A stretch of 34,653 bases of DNA from Lachnospiraceae bacterium UBA3641 (GCA_002373875.1 DFKQ01000099.1:1-34653), one strand, 5' to 3'; counted from the stretch's first letter, positions 25,468 to 33,744 are shown. A program made the numbers and translations. The notes: generated by a model from the sequence alone, not told the origin.

Positions 25468-25727
25468 GGTAGGTAAATCCGAAGGATGATCATGGAAGAA
25501 ATACCTACTAAACTTTAAAAGTGAAGAAGAAGTAGGTAAAAAACGAAGGAAATAGAAGGAGAAATACCTACTAAACTGCAAAAGCGAAGAAGAAGTAGGT
25601 AAAAAACGAAGGAAATAGAAGGAGAAATACCCACTAAACTGCAAAAGTGAAGAAGAAGTAGGTAAAAAACGAAGGAAATAGAAGGAGAAATACCCACTAA
25701 ACTGCAAAAGCGAAGAAAAAGTAGGTA
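25468..25727 (+). repeat. Hairpin array 1: four 63-bp units between fabG and fabF
   Basis: Each unit is a 37-nt potential hairpin plus a 26-nt link. Left arms TACC(T/C)ACT at 25502, 25565, 25628, 25691; right arms AGTAGGTA at 25531, 25594, 25657, 25720. The period is exactly 63 bp and the loop always 21 nt. A lone right arm GGTAGGTA at 25468-25475 sits exactly 63 bp before the first, a degenerate fifth unit abutting the fabG stop. Units are about 90% identical. Units 3 and 4 carry one C-A mismatch in the stem. No start codon with a binding site and no long + frame; the open minus frame is a by-product of a period divisible by three. Confidence 0.92.
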
Positions 25728-25760
25728 AAAAGAAGCAAACAGAAACAGAGAGGAAGCGAG

Positions 25761-27002
25761 ATGAGCAAGAAGCGTGTAGTAGTGACCGGGATGGGAGCGA
25801 TCACTCCTATCGGAAATAATGTGAATGATTTCTGGGAGGGAATCAAGGCAGGTAAGATTGGCTTTGGCCCCATCACCAAGTTTGATACGACTGATTACAA
25901 ATGCCATATGGCAGCAGAGGTTAAGGACTTCGACCCTAAGAATTATATGGACTTCAAGCAGGCCAAGAGGATGGAGGAGTTCTCTCAGTATGCGATGGCA
26001 GCTACTAAGGAAGCCATGGAGGATGCGGGCATTGACATGGAGAAGGAAGATCCCTTCCGTGTTGGTGTTGCGATAGGTTCCGGTATCGGAAGCCTTCAGG
26101 CGATCGAGAGGGAACATATTAAGCTGCTTGAGAAGGGACCTAACAAGGTCAATCCCCTCTTTATTCCCATGCTTATAGGCAATATGGCAGCCGGCAATGT
26201 ATCGATAGCATTCGGCCTTAAGGGCAAGAGCATAGACGTTGTCACTGCATGTGCAACAGGTACCAATTCGATAGGTGAAGCCTTCAGGACAGTCCAGTAC
26301 GGAGATGCCGATATCATGGTAGCCGGCGGATGTGAGGCTTCAATAGCTCCTACGGGGGTAGCGGGCTTTACAGCTCTTACGGCCCTGTCAACGGTTGATG
26401 ACCCTCAATGCTGCTCACTTCCATTTGACAAGAGAAGGTCAGGCTTCGTAATGGGTGAGGGAGCAGGTATTGTGATCCTTGAGGAGCTTGAACATGCCAG
26501 GGCAAGAGGGGCTAAGATATATGCGGAAGTTACGGGCTACGGATGTTCGTCGGATGCCTATCATATAACTTCACCTGCAGAGGATGGTTCAGGTGCTGCG
26601 GCAGCAATGCTTAATGCACTTAAGGACGGTGGGGTCGATCCTTGTGAGCTTACCTACATAAATGCCCACGGAACGGGAACCCACCACAATGACCTCTTTG
26701 AGACCAGGGCAATAAAGCTTGCCTTCGGAGATCACGCGAAGGACCTTAAGATCAATTCTACAAAGTCAATGGTCGGCCACCTTCTCGGTGCGGCCGGGGC
26801 GGTTGAATTCATCACCTGTGTTAAGGAAATTAATGACGGCTTCATCCATGCAACCGTAGGTTACGCAGAGCAGGATGAGGAGATAGATCTTGATTATTGT
26901 AAGGAAGCGGTAAGCGGTGTGGACCTTAAACATGCCCTCAGCAATTCGCTGGGATTCGGCGGCCACAACGCATCGCTGCTTGTAAGTAAATACAGTGAAT
27001 GA
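25761..27002 (+). CDS. fabF: 3-oxoacyl-ACP synthase II
   Basis: 413 residues, the usual FabF length. Condenses malonyl-ACP with acyl-ACP during elongation. MSKKRVVVTGMGAITPIG at the start; the triad is C164 in VVTACATGTNSIGEAF, H303 in INAHGTGTHHND and H340 in KSMVGHLLGAAGAVE, matching the classical 163/303/340 numbering within one. Ends NSLGFGGHNASLLVSKY. GAGAGGAAG precedes the ATG. No separate FabB is seen. Upstream gap holds hairpin array 1, downstream gap a MITE-like repeat. Confidence 0.97.
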   Translation: MSKKRVVVTGMGAITPIGNNVNDFWEGIKAGKIGFGPITKFDTTDYKCHMAAEVKDFDPKNYMDFKQAKRMEEFSQYAMAATKEAMEDAGIDMEKEDPFRVGVAIGSGIGSLQAIEREHIKLLEKGPNKVNPLFIPMLIGNMAAGNVSIAFGLKGKSIDVVTACATGTNSIGEAFRTVQYGDADIMVAGGCEASIAPTGVAGFTALTALSTVDDPQCCSLPFDKRRSGFVMGEGAGIVILEELEHARARGAKIYAEVTGYGCSSDAYHITSPAEDGSGAAAAMLNALKDGGVDPCELTYINAHGTGTHHNDLFETRAIKLAFGDHAKDLKINSTKSMVGHLLGAAGAVEFITCVKEINDGFIHATVGYAEQDEEIDLDYCKEAVSGVDLKHALSNSLGFGGHNASLLVSKYSE

Positions 27003-27003
27003 G

Positions 27004-27104
27004 CCCTCATCAGTCAGCTTCGCTGACAGCTGTCTTCCCTTGAGGGGAAGGTTGCCGAAAGCCGGATGAGGTGTAAAAGCCGGATGAAGTGTAAAGCCGG
27101 ATGA
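27004..27104 (+). repeat. MITE-like palindromic repeat plus short tandem copies between fabF and fabZ
   Basis: CCCTCATC (27004-27011) and GATGAGG (27065-27071) close a 68-bp element with two internal stems: GTCAGC-TTC-GCTGAC (27013-27027) and CTTCCC-TTGA-GGGAAG. I recall similar TCATC...GTCAGCTTCGCTGAC...CCCCTTGAGGGG elements scattered in many gut Clostridia. The right end, GCCGGATGA, is repeated at 27061, 27079 and 27096, so the end has been duplicated twice. Confidence 0.75.
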
Positions 27105-27121
27105 GATGGAAAGGACAGAAT

Positions 27122-27568
27122 ATGTTAGATACAAAGAAGGATTTACTTACAGCCAAGGAAATAATGGATATAATACCTCACAGGCAGCCTTTTATGCTTC
27201 TTGATGCCATCGAGGAGATGGAAGAGGGGAAGTCGGTAAAGGCAAGGAAGTGTGTGACTTACAACGAACCATTCTTCGGCGGCCACTTCCCGGTGGAACC
27301 GGTAATGCCGGGTGTTCTTATCGTGGAAGCAATGGCCCAGGCGGGTGCTGTCGCAGTTCTGTCCATGCCTGAGATGAAGGGTAAGACGGCCTACTTTGCG
27401 GGGATCGATAAGGCCCGTTTTAAGCGTAAGGTCGTTCCCGGCGATGTCCTCACCCTCGAGGTTGAGATCACGAAACTCAAGGGTCCCATCGGCATCGGCC
27501 AGGGCAAGGCAACCGTGAACGGAGAGCTTGCTTGTTCCGCAGAGATCATGTTCGCAATTGGAAAGTAG
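27122..27568 (+). CDS. fabZ: 3-hydroxyacyl-ACP dehydratase
   Basis: 148 residues from ATG 27122, with GGAAAGGA just upstream; an in-frame codon at 27101 adds seven residues without support. Hot-dog fold enzyme that removes water from 3-hydroxyacyl-ACP. IIPHRQPFMLLD near the N-terminus, catalytic H55 in GGHFPVEPVMPGVLIVEAMA with E69, then FAGIDKARFKRKVVPGD. Both catalytic residues are one number from the E. coli positions. It precedes the carboxylase fusion; accB and accC, often neighbours in Clostridia, are missing here. Confidence 0.96.
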   Translation: MLDTKKDLLTAKEIMDIIPHRQPFMLLDAIEEMEEGKSVKARKCVTYNEPFFGGHFPVEPVMPGVLIVEAMAQAGAVAVLSMPEMKGKTAYFAGIDKARFKRKVVPGDVLTLEVEITKLKGPIGIGQGKATVNGELACSAEIMFAIGK

Positions 27569-27595
27569 ACCATCATCAGCCGTCAGAAGAAAAAA

Positions 27596-27632
27596 TACCT
27601 ACTTAACAGAGGCAATAACATTTTAGTAGGTA
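27596..27632 (+). repeat. Single hairpin unit between fabZ and accDA
   Basis: TACCTACT (27596-27603) and AGTAGGTA (27625-27632), 21-nt loop, 37 nt in all: the same geometry and arms as the units in arrays 1 and 2, but with an unrelated loop sequence. It lies 27 bp before the accDA start. Confidence 0.85.
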
Positions 27633-27659
27633 AAGGAGTAAATACCAGGGAGAATTGAA

Positions 27660-29357
27660 ATGTGGCAAGGATTTAAGGGCGCCAAAAACTATTTTACATT
27701 AAACAGGAAGCAGACCCCTTCCGAAAACACAGTAACCTGCAAGCTATGCGGGGCTGTCATCGACAAGACTGAGGCCAAGCAGAACAGGTATGTATGTACC
27801 AAGTGCGGTTATTACTTCAGGGTGAGGACTCACAACCGTATAAGGATGGTGGCTGATCCCGAGTCATTTGAAGAGTGGTTTGCGGATGTTGAAGAGAAGA
27901 ATCCCCTTAACTTCCCGGGATATGAGGAGAAGCTTAAGGAGGTACAGGAGAAGACCGGGCAGAAGGAAGGCATGACCATAGGACGTGCCACCATTAATGG
28001 AATTCCGGTTGTCCTTGGGATATGCGATTCCAGGTTCCTTATGGGTTCCATGGGTCATGTATACGGCGAGAAGATAACCGCAGCGGTTGAGCGGGCTACC
28101 AGGGAAAGACTTCCGGTAATACTTTTCTGCTGCTCGGGCGGAGCAAGGATGCAGGAGGGCATCATGTCCCTTATGCAGATGGAGAAGACCAGTATGGCCC
28201 TTAAGAGGCACTCGGATGCAGGCCTTCTCTACATACCGGTTCTTACCGACCCTACAACCGGTGGTGTAACGGCCAGCTTTGCCATGCTGGGTGATGTGAT
28301 CCTTGCGGAGCCGGGAGCCCTTATCGGATTTGCAGGCCCCAGGGTAATCGAGAAGACAATAGGAGAGAAGCTGCCGGCAGGGTTCCAGTCAAGTGAATTC
28401 CAACTTGAGCATGGCTTCGTTGATGCGATAGTTGAACGTAAGAACTTAAAGAAGACGCTGACCCAGCTGCTTAAGTTATATACGCAGGTTAAGGGCTTCG
28501 CTGACTTTGTAACTTCGGATGCTGATACGGCTGAGCCCGAAGAGGTGGCAAGAGAGCAGGCCATAAAGGCACTTCCCTTATCGGCCTGGGACAAGGTCAA
28601 GGCGGCAAGGAGCGTTGACAGGCCTTCGACCACCGATTATATGGATATCATATTTGATGATTTCTTCGAGCTCCACGGCGACAGGCTGTTTGGCGACGAC
28701 CATGCGGTTATAGGCGGTGTTGCATATCTTGACGGCCAGCCTGTGACCGTTATAGGAATTCAGAAGGGCAAGAATTTCGATGAGTGTGCATACAGGAACT
28801 ACGGAATGTGCTCGCCTGAAGGATATCGTAAGGCCCTGCGCCTTATGAAGCTTGCCGAGAAGTTCAGAATGCCCATAATCACTTTCGTAAATACCTCGGG
28901 AGCATATCCGGGCAAGGAAGCTGAAGAGAACGGACAGGGAGAAGCCATTGCCCGTAACCTTTACGAGATGTCGGCCCTTAAGACTCCCATTGTAAGCCTT
29001 ATGATAGGTGAAGGCGGTTCCGGCGGAGCATTGGGTCTTGCGGTCGGCAACGAAGTGTGGATGATGGAGAATGCAACCTATTCGATTCTTTCCCCCGAGG
29101 GATTTTCATCGATATTATGGAAGAGCAGTGACCGGGTTGAAGAAGCGGCAGACGTTATGAAGCTTACGGCGGCCGATCTTAAGGAACTGGGTGTCATCGA
29201 GAAGATAATCCCCGAATACGGCGGAGCCAATGAATGGACACTTAAATCGATCGCCATGTACATGAAGAAGGAACTTAAGGAATACCTAAAGAAAAATGCG
29301 TTAAAGTCAGGCACTATCCTGGCTGAGGAGCGTTACGAGAGATTCCGCAAATTCTGA
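27660..29357 (+). CDS. accDA: Acetyl-CoA carboxylase carboxyltransferase, fused beta and alpha subunits
   Basis: 565 residues, AccD then AccA in one chain. Transfers carboxyl from biotin to acetyl-CoA, giving malonyl-CoA. The N-terminal part has the AccD zinc ribbon (C27, C30, C46, C49) and AccD core (PVILFCCSGGARMQEGIMSL, TDPTTGGVTASFAMLGDV). The AccA part starts near 310 (DYMDIIFDDFFELHGDRLFG, IGIQKGKNFDECAYRNYG, FVNTSGAYPGKEAEENGQGE, GEGGSGGALGLAVGN). The join, near 285-310, is short. Normally these are two genes; a fusion fixes 1:1 output. The partners AccB and AccC must be encoded elsewhere. GGGAG lies about ten bases before the ATG. Confidence 0.95.
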   Translation: MWQGFKGAKNYFTLNRKQTPSENTVTCKLCGAVIDKTEAKQNRYVCTKCGYYFRVRTHNRIRMVADPESFEEWFADVEEKNPLNFPGYEEKLKEVQEKTGQKEGMTIGRATINGIPVVLGICDSRFLMGSMGHVYGEKITAAVERATRERLPVILFCCSGGARMQEGIMSLMQMEKTSMALKRHSDAGLLYIPVLTDPTTGGVTASFAMLGDVILAEPGALIGFAGPRVIEKTIGEKLPAGFQSSEFQLEHGFVDAIVERKNLKKTLTQLLKLYTQVKGFADFVTSDADTAEPEEVAREQAIKALPLSAWDKVKAARSVDRPSTTDYMDIIFDDFFELHGDRLFGDDHAVIGGVAYLDGQPVTVIGIQKGKNFDECAYRNYGMCSPEGYRKALRLMKLAEKFRMPIITFVNTSGAYPGKEAEENGQGEAIARNLYEMSALKTPIVSLMIGEGGSGGALGLAVGNEVWMMENATYSILSPEGFSSILWKSSDRVEEAADVMKLTAADLKELGVIEKIIPEYGGANEWTLKSIAMYMKKELKEYLKKNALKSGTILAEERYERFRKF

Positions 29358-29369
29358 TATATGGTCAAA

Positions 29370-29595
29370 TACCTACTAAATCAAAGTAAAGCCGAATCAG
29401 TAGGTAAAAAAGAAGAGAAATGATGCAAGAAATACCTACTAAATCAAAGTAAAGCCGAATCGGTAGGTAAAAAAGAAGAGAAAAGACGCAAGAAATACCT
29501 ACTAAATCATAGAAAAGTCGAATCAGTAGGTAAAGATGAAGAGAAATGATGCAAGAAATACCTACTAAATCAAAGTAAAGCCGAACCGGTAGGTA
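29370..29595 (+). repeat. Hairpin array 2: four 63-bp units between accDA and fabH
   Basis: Left arms TACCTACT at 29370, 29433, 29496, 29559; right arms (A/G)GTAGGTA at 29399, 29462, 29525, 29588. Exact 63-bp period, 37-nt hairpin, 21-nt loop, as in array 1, but loop (AAATCAAAGTAAAGCC-type) and link (AAGAAGAGAAATGATGCAAG-type) differ from array 1. Thus arms and spacing are shared between arrays while the rest is not. The A-to-G changes in the right arms of units 2 and 4 keep pairing as G-U in the + transcript. Confidence 0.92.
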
Positions 29596-29654
29596 AAATA
29601 GAATATAAGAATCAAATATTAAAGGAAATAAACAGAAAGACAGGGAGATAAGAC

Positions 29655-30617
29655 ATGCTGGCAAGAATAATGGGTACGGGAATGGCACTTCCCGAATTAG
29701 TGGTAAGTAATGATGATCTGGCTAAGATAATGGACACATCGGATGAATGGATAACAGAGAGAACGGGTGTTAAGACAAGGCATCTGGCCGTTAAGGAAGG
29801 GACCAGCTCGCTGGCGATTGAAGCAGCTAAGAAGGCCCTTGACAATGCCGGTGTGGATGCGCATGATCTTGACCTTATAATCGCGGCTACGGTCACGCCT
29901 GACCGCCTGCTCCCTTTCCTTTCGGGAGAGATCCAGGCAGGTATTGATGCCATGCAGGCTGCAGCTTTTGATATGGTTGTCGGCTGCTCGGGTTACCTGT
30001 ATGCCATAAGCGTTGCCAATGCATATGTTCAGTCGGGAATGTATAAGAACATCCTGATAGTCGGGGCCGAGACCCTGTCCCGTATCATGAACTGGGAGGA
30101 TCGAAAGTCATGCATCCTCTTTGGCGACGGTGCCGGTGCAACAGTGATAAAGGCAGATGAAGTAGGTGTTATAAGGTCGGTGCTCGGAACGGACGGTAAG
30201 GCAGGTCCTGCCCTCGGATGTGAGGCCCGCCCCCTGCAGAACCCTTACGTTCACAATGAATGGGATTATCCATATGTAAGAATGGCAGGTCAGGAAGTGT
30301 ACAAGTTCGCTGTACGTACAGTGCCAAGGTGCATTAATGAGGTTCTTGACGCTGAGGGTATATCAGCAGATGAAATAGATTATTTTGTCATTCACCAGGC
30401 TAACTTAAGGATGATAGAAGCGATCGCCAAGAGGCTCGGTCAGTCCATGGATAAGTTCCCCACCTGCATAGAGGAGACAGGTAATGTTTCGGCTGCAAGT
30501 ATTCCCATGGTCCTTGATAAGATCAATCGGGCAGGGAAGCTTAAGCGTGGTGACAAGCTGGTCTTCGCCGGATTCGGTGCGGGACTTACCTGGGGGGCAA
30601 GCGTGCTTACCTGGTGA
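29655..30617 (+). CDS. fabH: 3-oxoacyl-ACP synthase III
   Basis: 320 residues. Starts chains by condensing acyl-CoA with malonyl-ACP. Triad: C111 in MVVGCSGYLYAIS, H247 in FVIHQANLRMIEAIAKRLG, N277 in EETGNVSAASIPMVLDK; N-terminal TSDEWITERTGVKTR and terminal GFGAGLTWGASVLTW are typical. AGGGAG before the ATG. Position is unusual: fabH normally opens Firmicute fab operons, here it is last. Hairpin array 2 fills the gap before it. Acyl-CoA preference cannot be read from the sequence. Confidence 0.96.
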   Translation: MLARIMGTGMALPELVVSNDDLAKIMDTSDEWITERTGVKTRHLAVKEGTSSLAIEAAKKALDNAGVDAHDLDLIIAATVTPDRLLPFLSGEIQAGIDAMQAAAFDMVVGCSGYLYAISVANAYVQSGMYKNILIVGAETLSRIMNWEDRKSCILFGDGAGATVIKADEVGVIRSVLGTDGKAGPALGCEARPLQNPYVHNEWDYPYVRMAGQEVYKFAVRTVPRCINEVLDAEGISADEIDYFVIHQANLRMIEAIAKRLGQSMDKFPTCIEETGNVSAASIPMVLDKINRAGKLKRGDKLVFAGFGAGLTWGASVLTW

Positions 30618-30666
30618 TGTTCCTGACATGTAAACAAAGTGATAATAGTATTATGGGGGACAGGAT

Positions 30667-33600
30667 ATGATCGACAATCTCAAGCCATTAACCTTTGATC
30701 ACCTGATGCGATGGATATTAAGGGAGCAGAAGAAATCGGGCTCCATATTCGGAGTGCGTGATTTTTACCAGGCGAATCCCTTCAAGACATTACCAATAGG
30801 TGATGACAGGATAGAGACCCCCTTCGGACCGGCAGCAGGCCCCCATACCCAGTATGCCCAGTCCATAATAGCTGCCTATGCGGCAGGCTGCCGTTTCTTC
30901 GAGTTAAGGACAGTATGCCCAAGACAGATCAGGCAGGACCCCGAGATAAGCATAGGAAGTGAAGCAATAAATGTTGAGGGAGCCGGCAACCTTACCTTCA
31001 AGGAGGCGTATGAGGAGTACTGCAAGGCATGGGTCGCCCTGAAGGTGCTGTCTGTCGAATACAAGATGGGGGGTATGGATAATTTCGTTTTTAATATATC
31101 AGCCGGTTATACATTTGAGGATTTCAAGTCACCCGAAATGACCGAGTTCCTTGATAAGATGTATGATGCACGCAAATCTGAGATTTTCGGTGAGTGCATT
31201 GAGTATCTTCGCGACAATATAGGAATGTTCCAGAATTTTACCGAGGAGGATATAGATGATATATCACCCATGATAAGTCATGGTATTTCCGTATGTACGC
31301 CAATTGACTGTTCCATCAATGAGCTTGAGAATATTGCCAGATACCTGATGGTCAACAGAAAGTTCGACATAGGCATAAAGCTGAATTCCGCCATGCTGGG
31401 ATACGAGTACTGCCGGAATACCCTCGATTCCATGGGCTATTTCGACATTGAGATAAGCAGGGAAACAATAGAAAGATGTGTGAGATATTATGATGTGGTT
31501 CCGATCATAAACAAGCTTATGGGACTGGCCAACAAGGAAGGCAGGCTTTTTGGTGTTAAGCTGACCGGCGCATTTCCGATCGTTGGGGGCATAGAACGAA
31601 GTAAGGAACTGAAGCTGTCGGGTAAGGCGATCTTCCCCCTGTCCGTTGCCCTTGCCGCCAAGCTGTCGGATGACTTTGACGGAAGGCTCAGGGTAGCTTT
31701 CTCAGGCGGTGCCGATGCCAATAATGTCGAAGACATCTACGAGGCAGGCGTATGGCCCATCACAATGAATACGACGATACTTAAGCCCGGAGGCTTCAAC
31801 AGGTTTAAGCAGATCTCCTACACATTCAACGAGTGGTCATACAATGAGCGTTTCGGAACGAGGACCGGACTTCTTCGCCGGATGGCTGAGCGGGCAAGGG
31901 AGAATAACCATTATACCAAGCCCGTTAAGTCGGATATCTTCAAGAGGAAGGCCGGAAGGATACCCATGGTGAACTGCTTTATCGCTCCCTGTGTTGAGGG
32001 ATGTCCTATCGGTCAGGATATCACAGGCTATCTTAACCTTATAGATGAGGAGCGATACACTGAGGCTCTGCGCACCATAATAGACAAGAATCCCCTGCCC
32101 TTTATTACCGGATCAATATGTACCCACGAGTGCATGAGCAACTGTACAAGGATATTCTACGAGAAATCAGTCAAGATCCGGGACGCCAAGCTGATAGCTG
32201 CCCAGAACGGATACGAAGGAGTGATTGATGAACTCCATCCCAGGCCGCCTGTGGGAAGGAAGCTGAATATAGCCATTGTCGGCGGAGGCCCCTGTGGAAT
32301 GTCGTCTGCCTTTTTCCTGGCAAGGGAAGGACATAAGGTGACTATCTACGATTGCTTTGAAAAACCGGGAGGAGTGGTGAGATATGTGATACCTGACTTC
32401 CGTATCCCCACTGACCGGGTGGATAAGGATTTCGGTTTCCTTAAGGCCCTTAATGTGGATTTCAGGGGTAATCATAAGATAGAGAAGCTTGAAGAGCTGA
32501 AGGAGTATGACAAGACCATACTGGCAATGGGTGTTTCAAACGTGAATAAGCTTGATATACCCGGTATCAAATGCATTACAGCGGACGAGTTCATGTTTAA
32601 ATACAAGGAACGTAAGGGCAAGCTCAGTATTGGTGCCAATGTGGTGATCATCGGTGGAAGTAATATAGCCGTTGATACGGCCAGGGCGGTAAAGAGGGTC
32701 AAGGGCCTCAGGAATGTATACATAGTTTACAGGAGAAACAGGCGGTTCATGCCCGCCAATGATGAAGAGCTTCAGCTTGCCCTCAGTGAGGGTATTGAGC
32801 TTCTTGAATGTATGATGCCCTTTGAATATAATGACGGATACCTGAAGTGTCATGTAACGCGTATACCTGAGGATGCAGTTGACAGATATGCACCTGTCTA
32901 TGATACGGATGAAGTCATTTCGGTTCCTGCGGATGATGTGATAACTGCAATCGGAGTAAGGGTTGATACGACCTTCTACCGCGAGAACGGGATAAACATG
33001 TATGAAAGCGGTCTCCCGGTCATCAACGAGGATACACTCGAGAGCAATATACCGGGAGTGTATATCGGAGGAGAATGCAGAATAGGTTCAGCTACGGTCG
33101 TTGAGGCGATCGCTGATGCAAGAAAGATCGCGGATGCCATACTTAAGGAATTCGAGAATATGGTCGCGGATGATTCTGAAGGAAGGCCGGGTCTTGGTTA
33201 TGGTGGAATAAGCTATTATAACGTCAATCGGCCGGATGACAGAAGAAACGCAGGAAGAAGGGTTTCCGACACCAGATTAAGCGGTCTCTATTCCAGGAAG
33301 GGGATCTTACGCGAGCCTCATTACCGTAATGACGGCGGAAGGTGTCTCGACTGCTCCAGACTGTGCGAGAACTGCGTTGATGTATGTCCTAACAGGGCCA
33401 ATGTTGAGATCAAGGTTCCGGGAAATCCCGTACCTCAGGTACTTCATATAGACAGGCTGTGTAATGAATGTGGTAACTGCGATACCTTCTGTCCTTATGA
33501 AGGCGCGCCTTACAAGGAGAAGTTCACCCTTTATGATAATGTTGAGGACTTCGAAGCAGGGACAAATGAGGGTATTGTCTTTACCCATGACGGATCGGCA

Positions 33601-33744
33601 TTTACCATCAGGATAAAGAAAAAGGACGGTCTCAAGGTATTCCGCGTCAGCCGTATTGAAGCGGCTGAATTCAACGGGATTGGGACCGACCTGTGTAATC
33701 TTATAGCCACAATATATCAGGATTATAAATATCTGATCATCTAA
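30667..33744 (+). CDS. YgfK-type iron-sulfur flavoprotein (DHOD-like domain fused to GltD-like oxidoreductase)
   Basis: 1025 residues. Residues 1-420 resemble a dihydroorotate-dehydrogenase-like barrel (ETPFGPAAGPHTQYAQSI, FELRTVCPRQI, VKLTGAFPIVGGIE, FSGGADANNVEDIY). At 437-520 a GltD-type 4Fe-4S domain follows (C437; APCVEGCPIGQDITGYL, GSICTHECMSNCTR). At 535-860 there are FAD and NAD(P) folds (IAIVGGGPCGMSSAF; VVIIGGSNIAVDTARAVKR). Near 893-945 are two ferredoxin-like cysteine groups (CLDCSRLCENCVDVCP; CNECGNCDTFCP). This matches YgfK, once called putative selenate reductase subunit and linked to purine or hydantoin catabolism; the electron acceptor is unknown. None of the usual partners (xanthine dehydrogenase-like, SsnA, hydantoinase) is nearby. 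It lies 49 bp after fabH, so co-transcription with the fab operon is likely. Confidence 0.85.
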   Translation: MIDNLKPLTFDHLMRWILREQKKSGSIFGVRDFYQANPFKTLPIGDDRIETPFGPAAGPHTQYAQSIIAAYAAGCRFFELRTVCPRQIRQDPEISIGSEAINVEGAGNLTFKEAYEEYCKAWVALKVLSVEYKMGGMDNFVFNISAGYTFEDFKSPEMTEFLDKMYDARKSEIFGECIEYLRDNIGMFQNFTEEDIDDISPMISHGISVCTPIDCSINELENIARYLMVNRKFDIGIKLNSAMLGYEYCRNTLDSMGYFDIEISRETIERCVRYYDVVPIINKLMGLANKEGRLFGVKLTGAFPIVGGIERSKELKLSGKAIFPLSVALAAKLSDDFDGRLRVAFSGGADANNVEDIYEAGVWPITMNTTILKPGGFNRFKQISYTFNEWSYNERFGTRTGLLRRMAERARENNHYTKPVKSDIFKRKAGRIPMVNCFIAPCVEGCPIGQDITGYLNLIDEERYTEALRTIIDKNPLPFITGSICTHECMSNCTRIFYEKSVKIRDAKLIAAQNGYEGVIDELHPRPPVGRKLNIAIVGGGPCGMSSAFFLAREGHKVTIYDCFEKPGGVVRYVIPDFRIPTDRVDKDFGFLKALNVDFRGNHKIEKLEELKEYDKTILAMGVSNVNKLDIPGIKCITADEFMFKYKERKGKLSIGANVVIIGGSNIAVDTARAVKRVKGLRNVYIVYRRNRRFMPANDEELQLALSEGIELLECMMPFEYNDGYLKCHVTRIPEDAVDRYAPVYDTDEVISVPADDVITAIGVRVDTTFYRENGINMYESGLPVINEDTLESNIPGVYIGGECRIGSATVVEAIADARKIADAILKEFENMVADDSEGRPGLGYGGISYYNVNRPDDRRNAGRRVSDTRLSGLYSRKGILREPHYRNDGGRCLDCSRLCENCVDVCPNRANVEIKVPGNPVPQVLHIDRLCNECGNCDTFCPYEGAPYKEKFTLYDNVEDFEAGTNEGIVFTHDGSAFTIRIKKKDGLKVFRVSRIEAAEFNGIGTDLCNLIATIYQDYKYLII

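Noticed and set aside
25429..26117. Long minus-strand frames through hairpin array 1, giving a repetitive hydrophobic peptide
   Set aside because: The 63-bp period is divisible by three and the + strand is purine-rich, so the opposite strand stays open by itself. No ribosome binding site, and one frame runs into fabF.
25468..29595. CRISPR array
   Set aside because: Whole 63-bp units including the links are repeated; there are no unique spacers, and no cas genes.
25468..29595. FapR or FabT operators
   Set aside because: The arms loosely recall TTAGTACC-type FapR sites, but they lie 21 nt apart inside the operon and not at the promoter; no FabT-type TTTGA-TCAAA palindrome is present.
29365..29688. 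Minus-strand frame across hairpin array 2
   Set aside because: Same artefact of a 63-bp purine-rich repeat; no start signal and it overlaps fabH.
30623..30651. Promoter CTGACA-N17-TAGTAT before the YgfK gene
   Set aside because: Transcription would start inside the ribosome binding site (GGGGGA, 30655-30660), so it would not serve the gene; the -10 box is poor.
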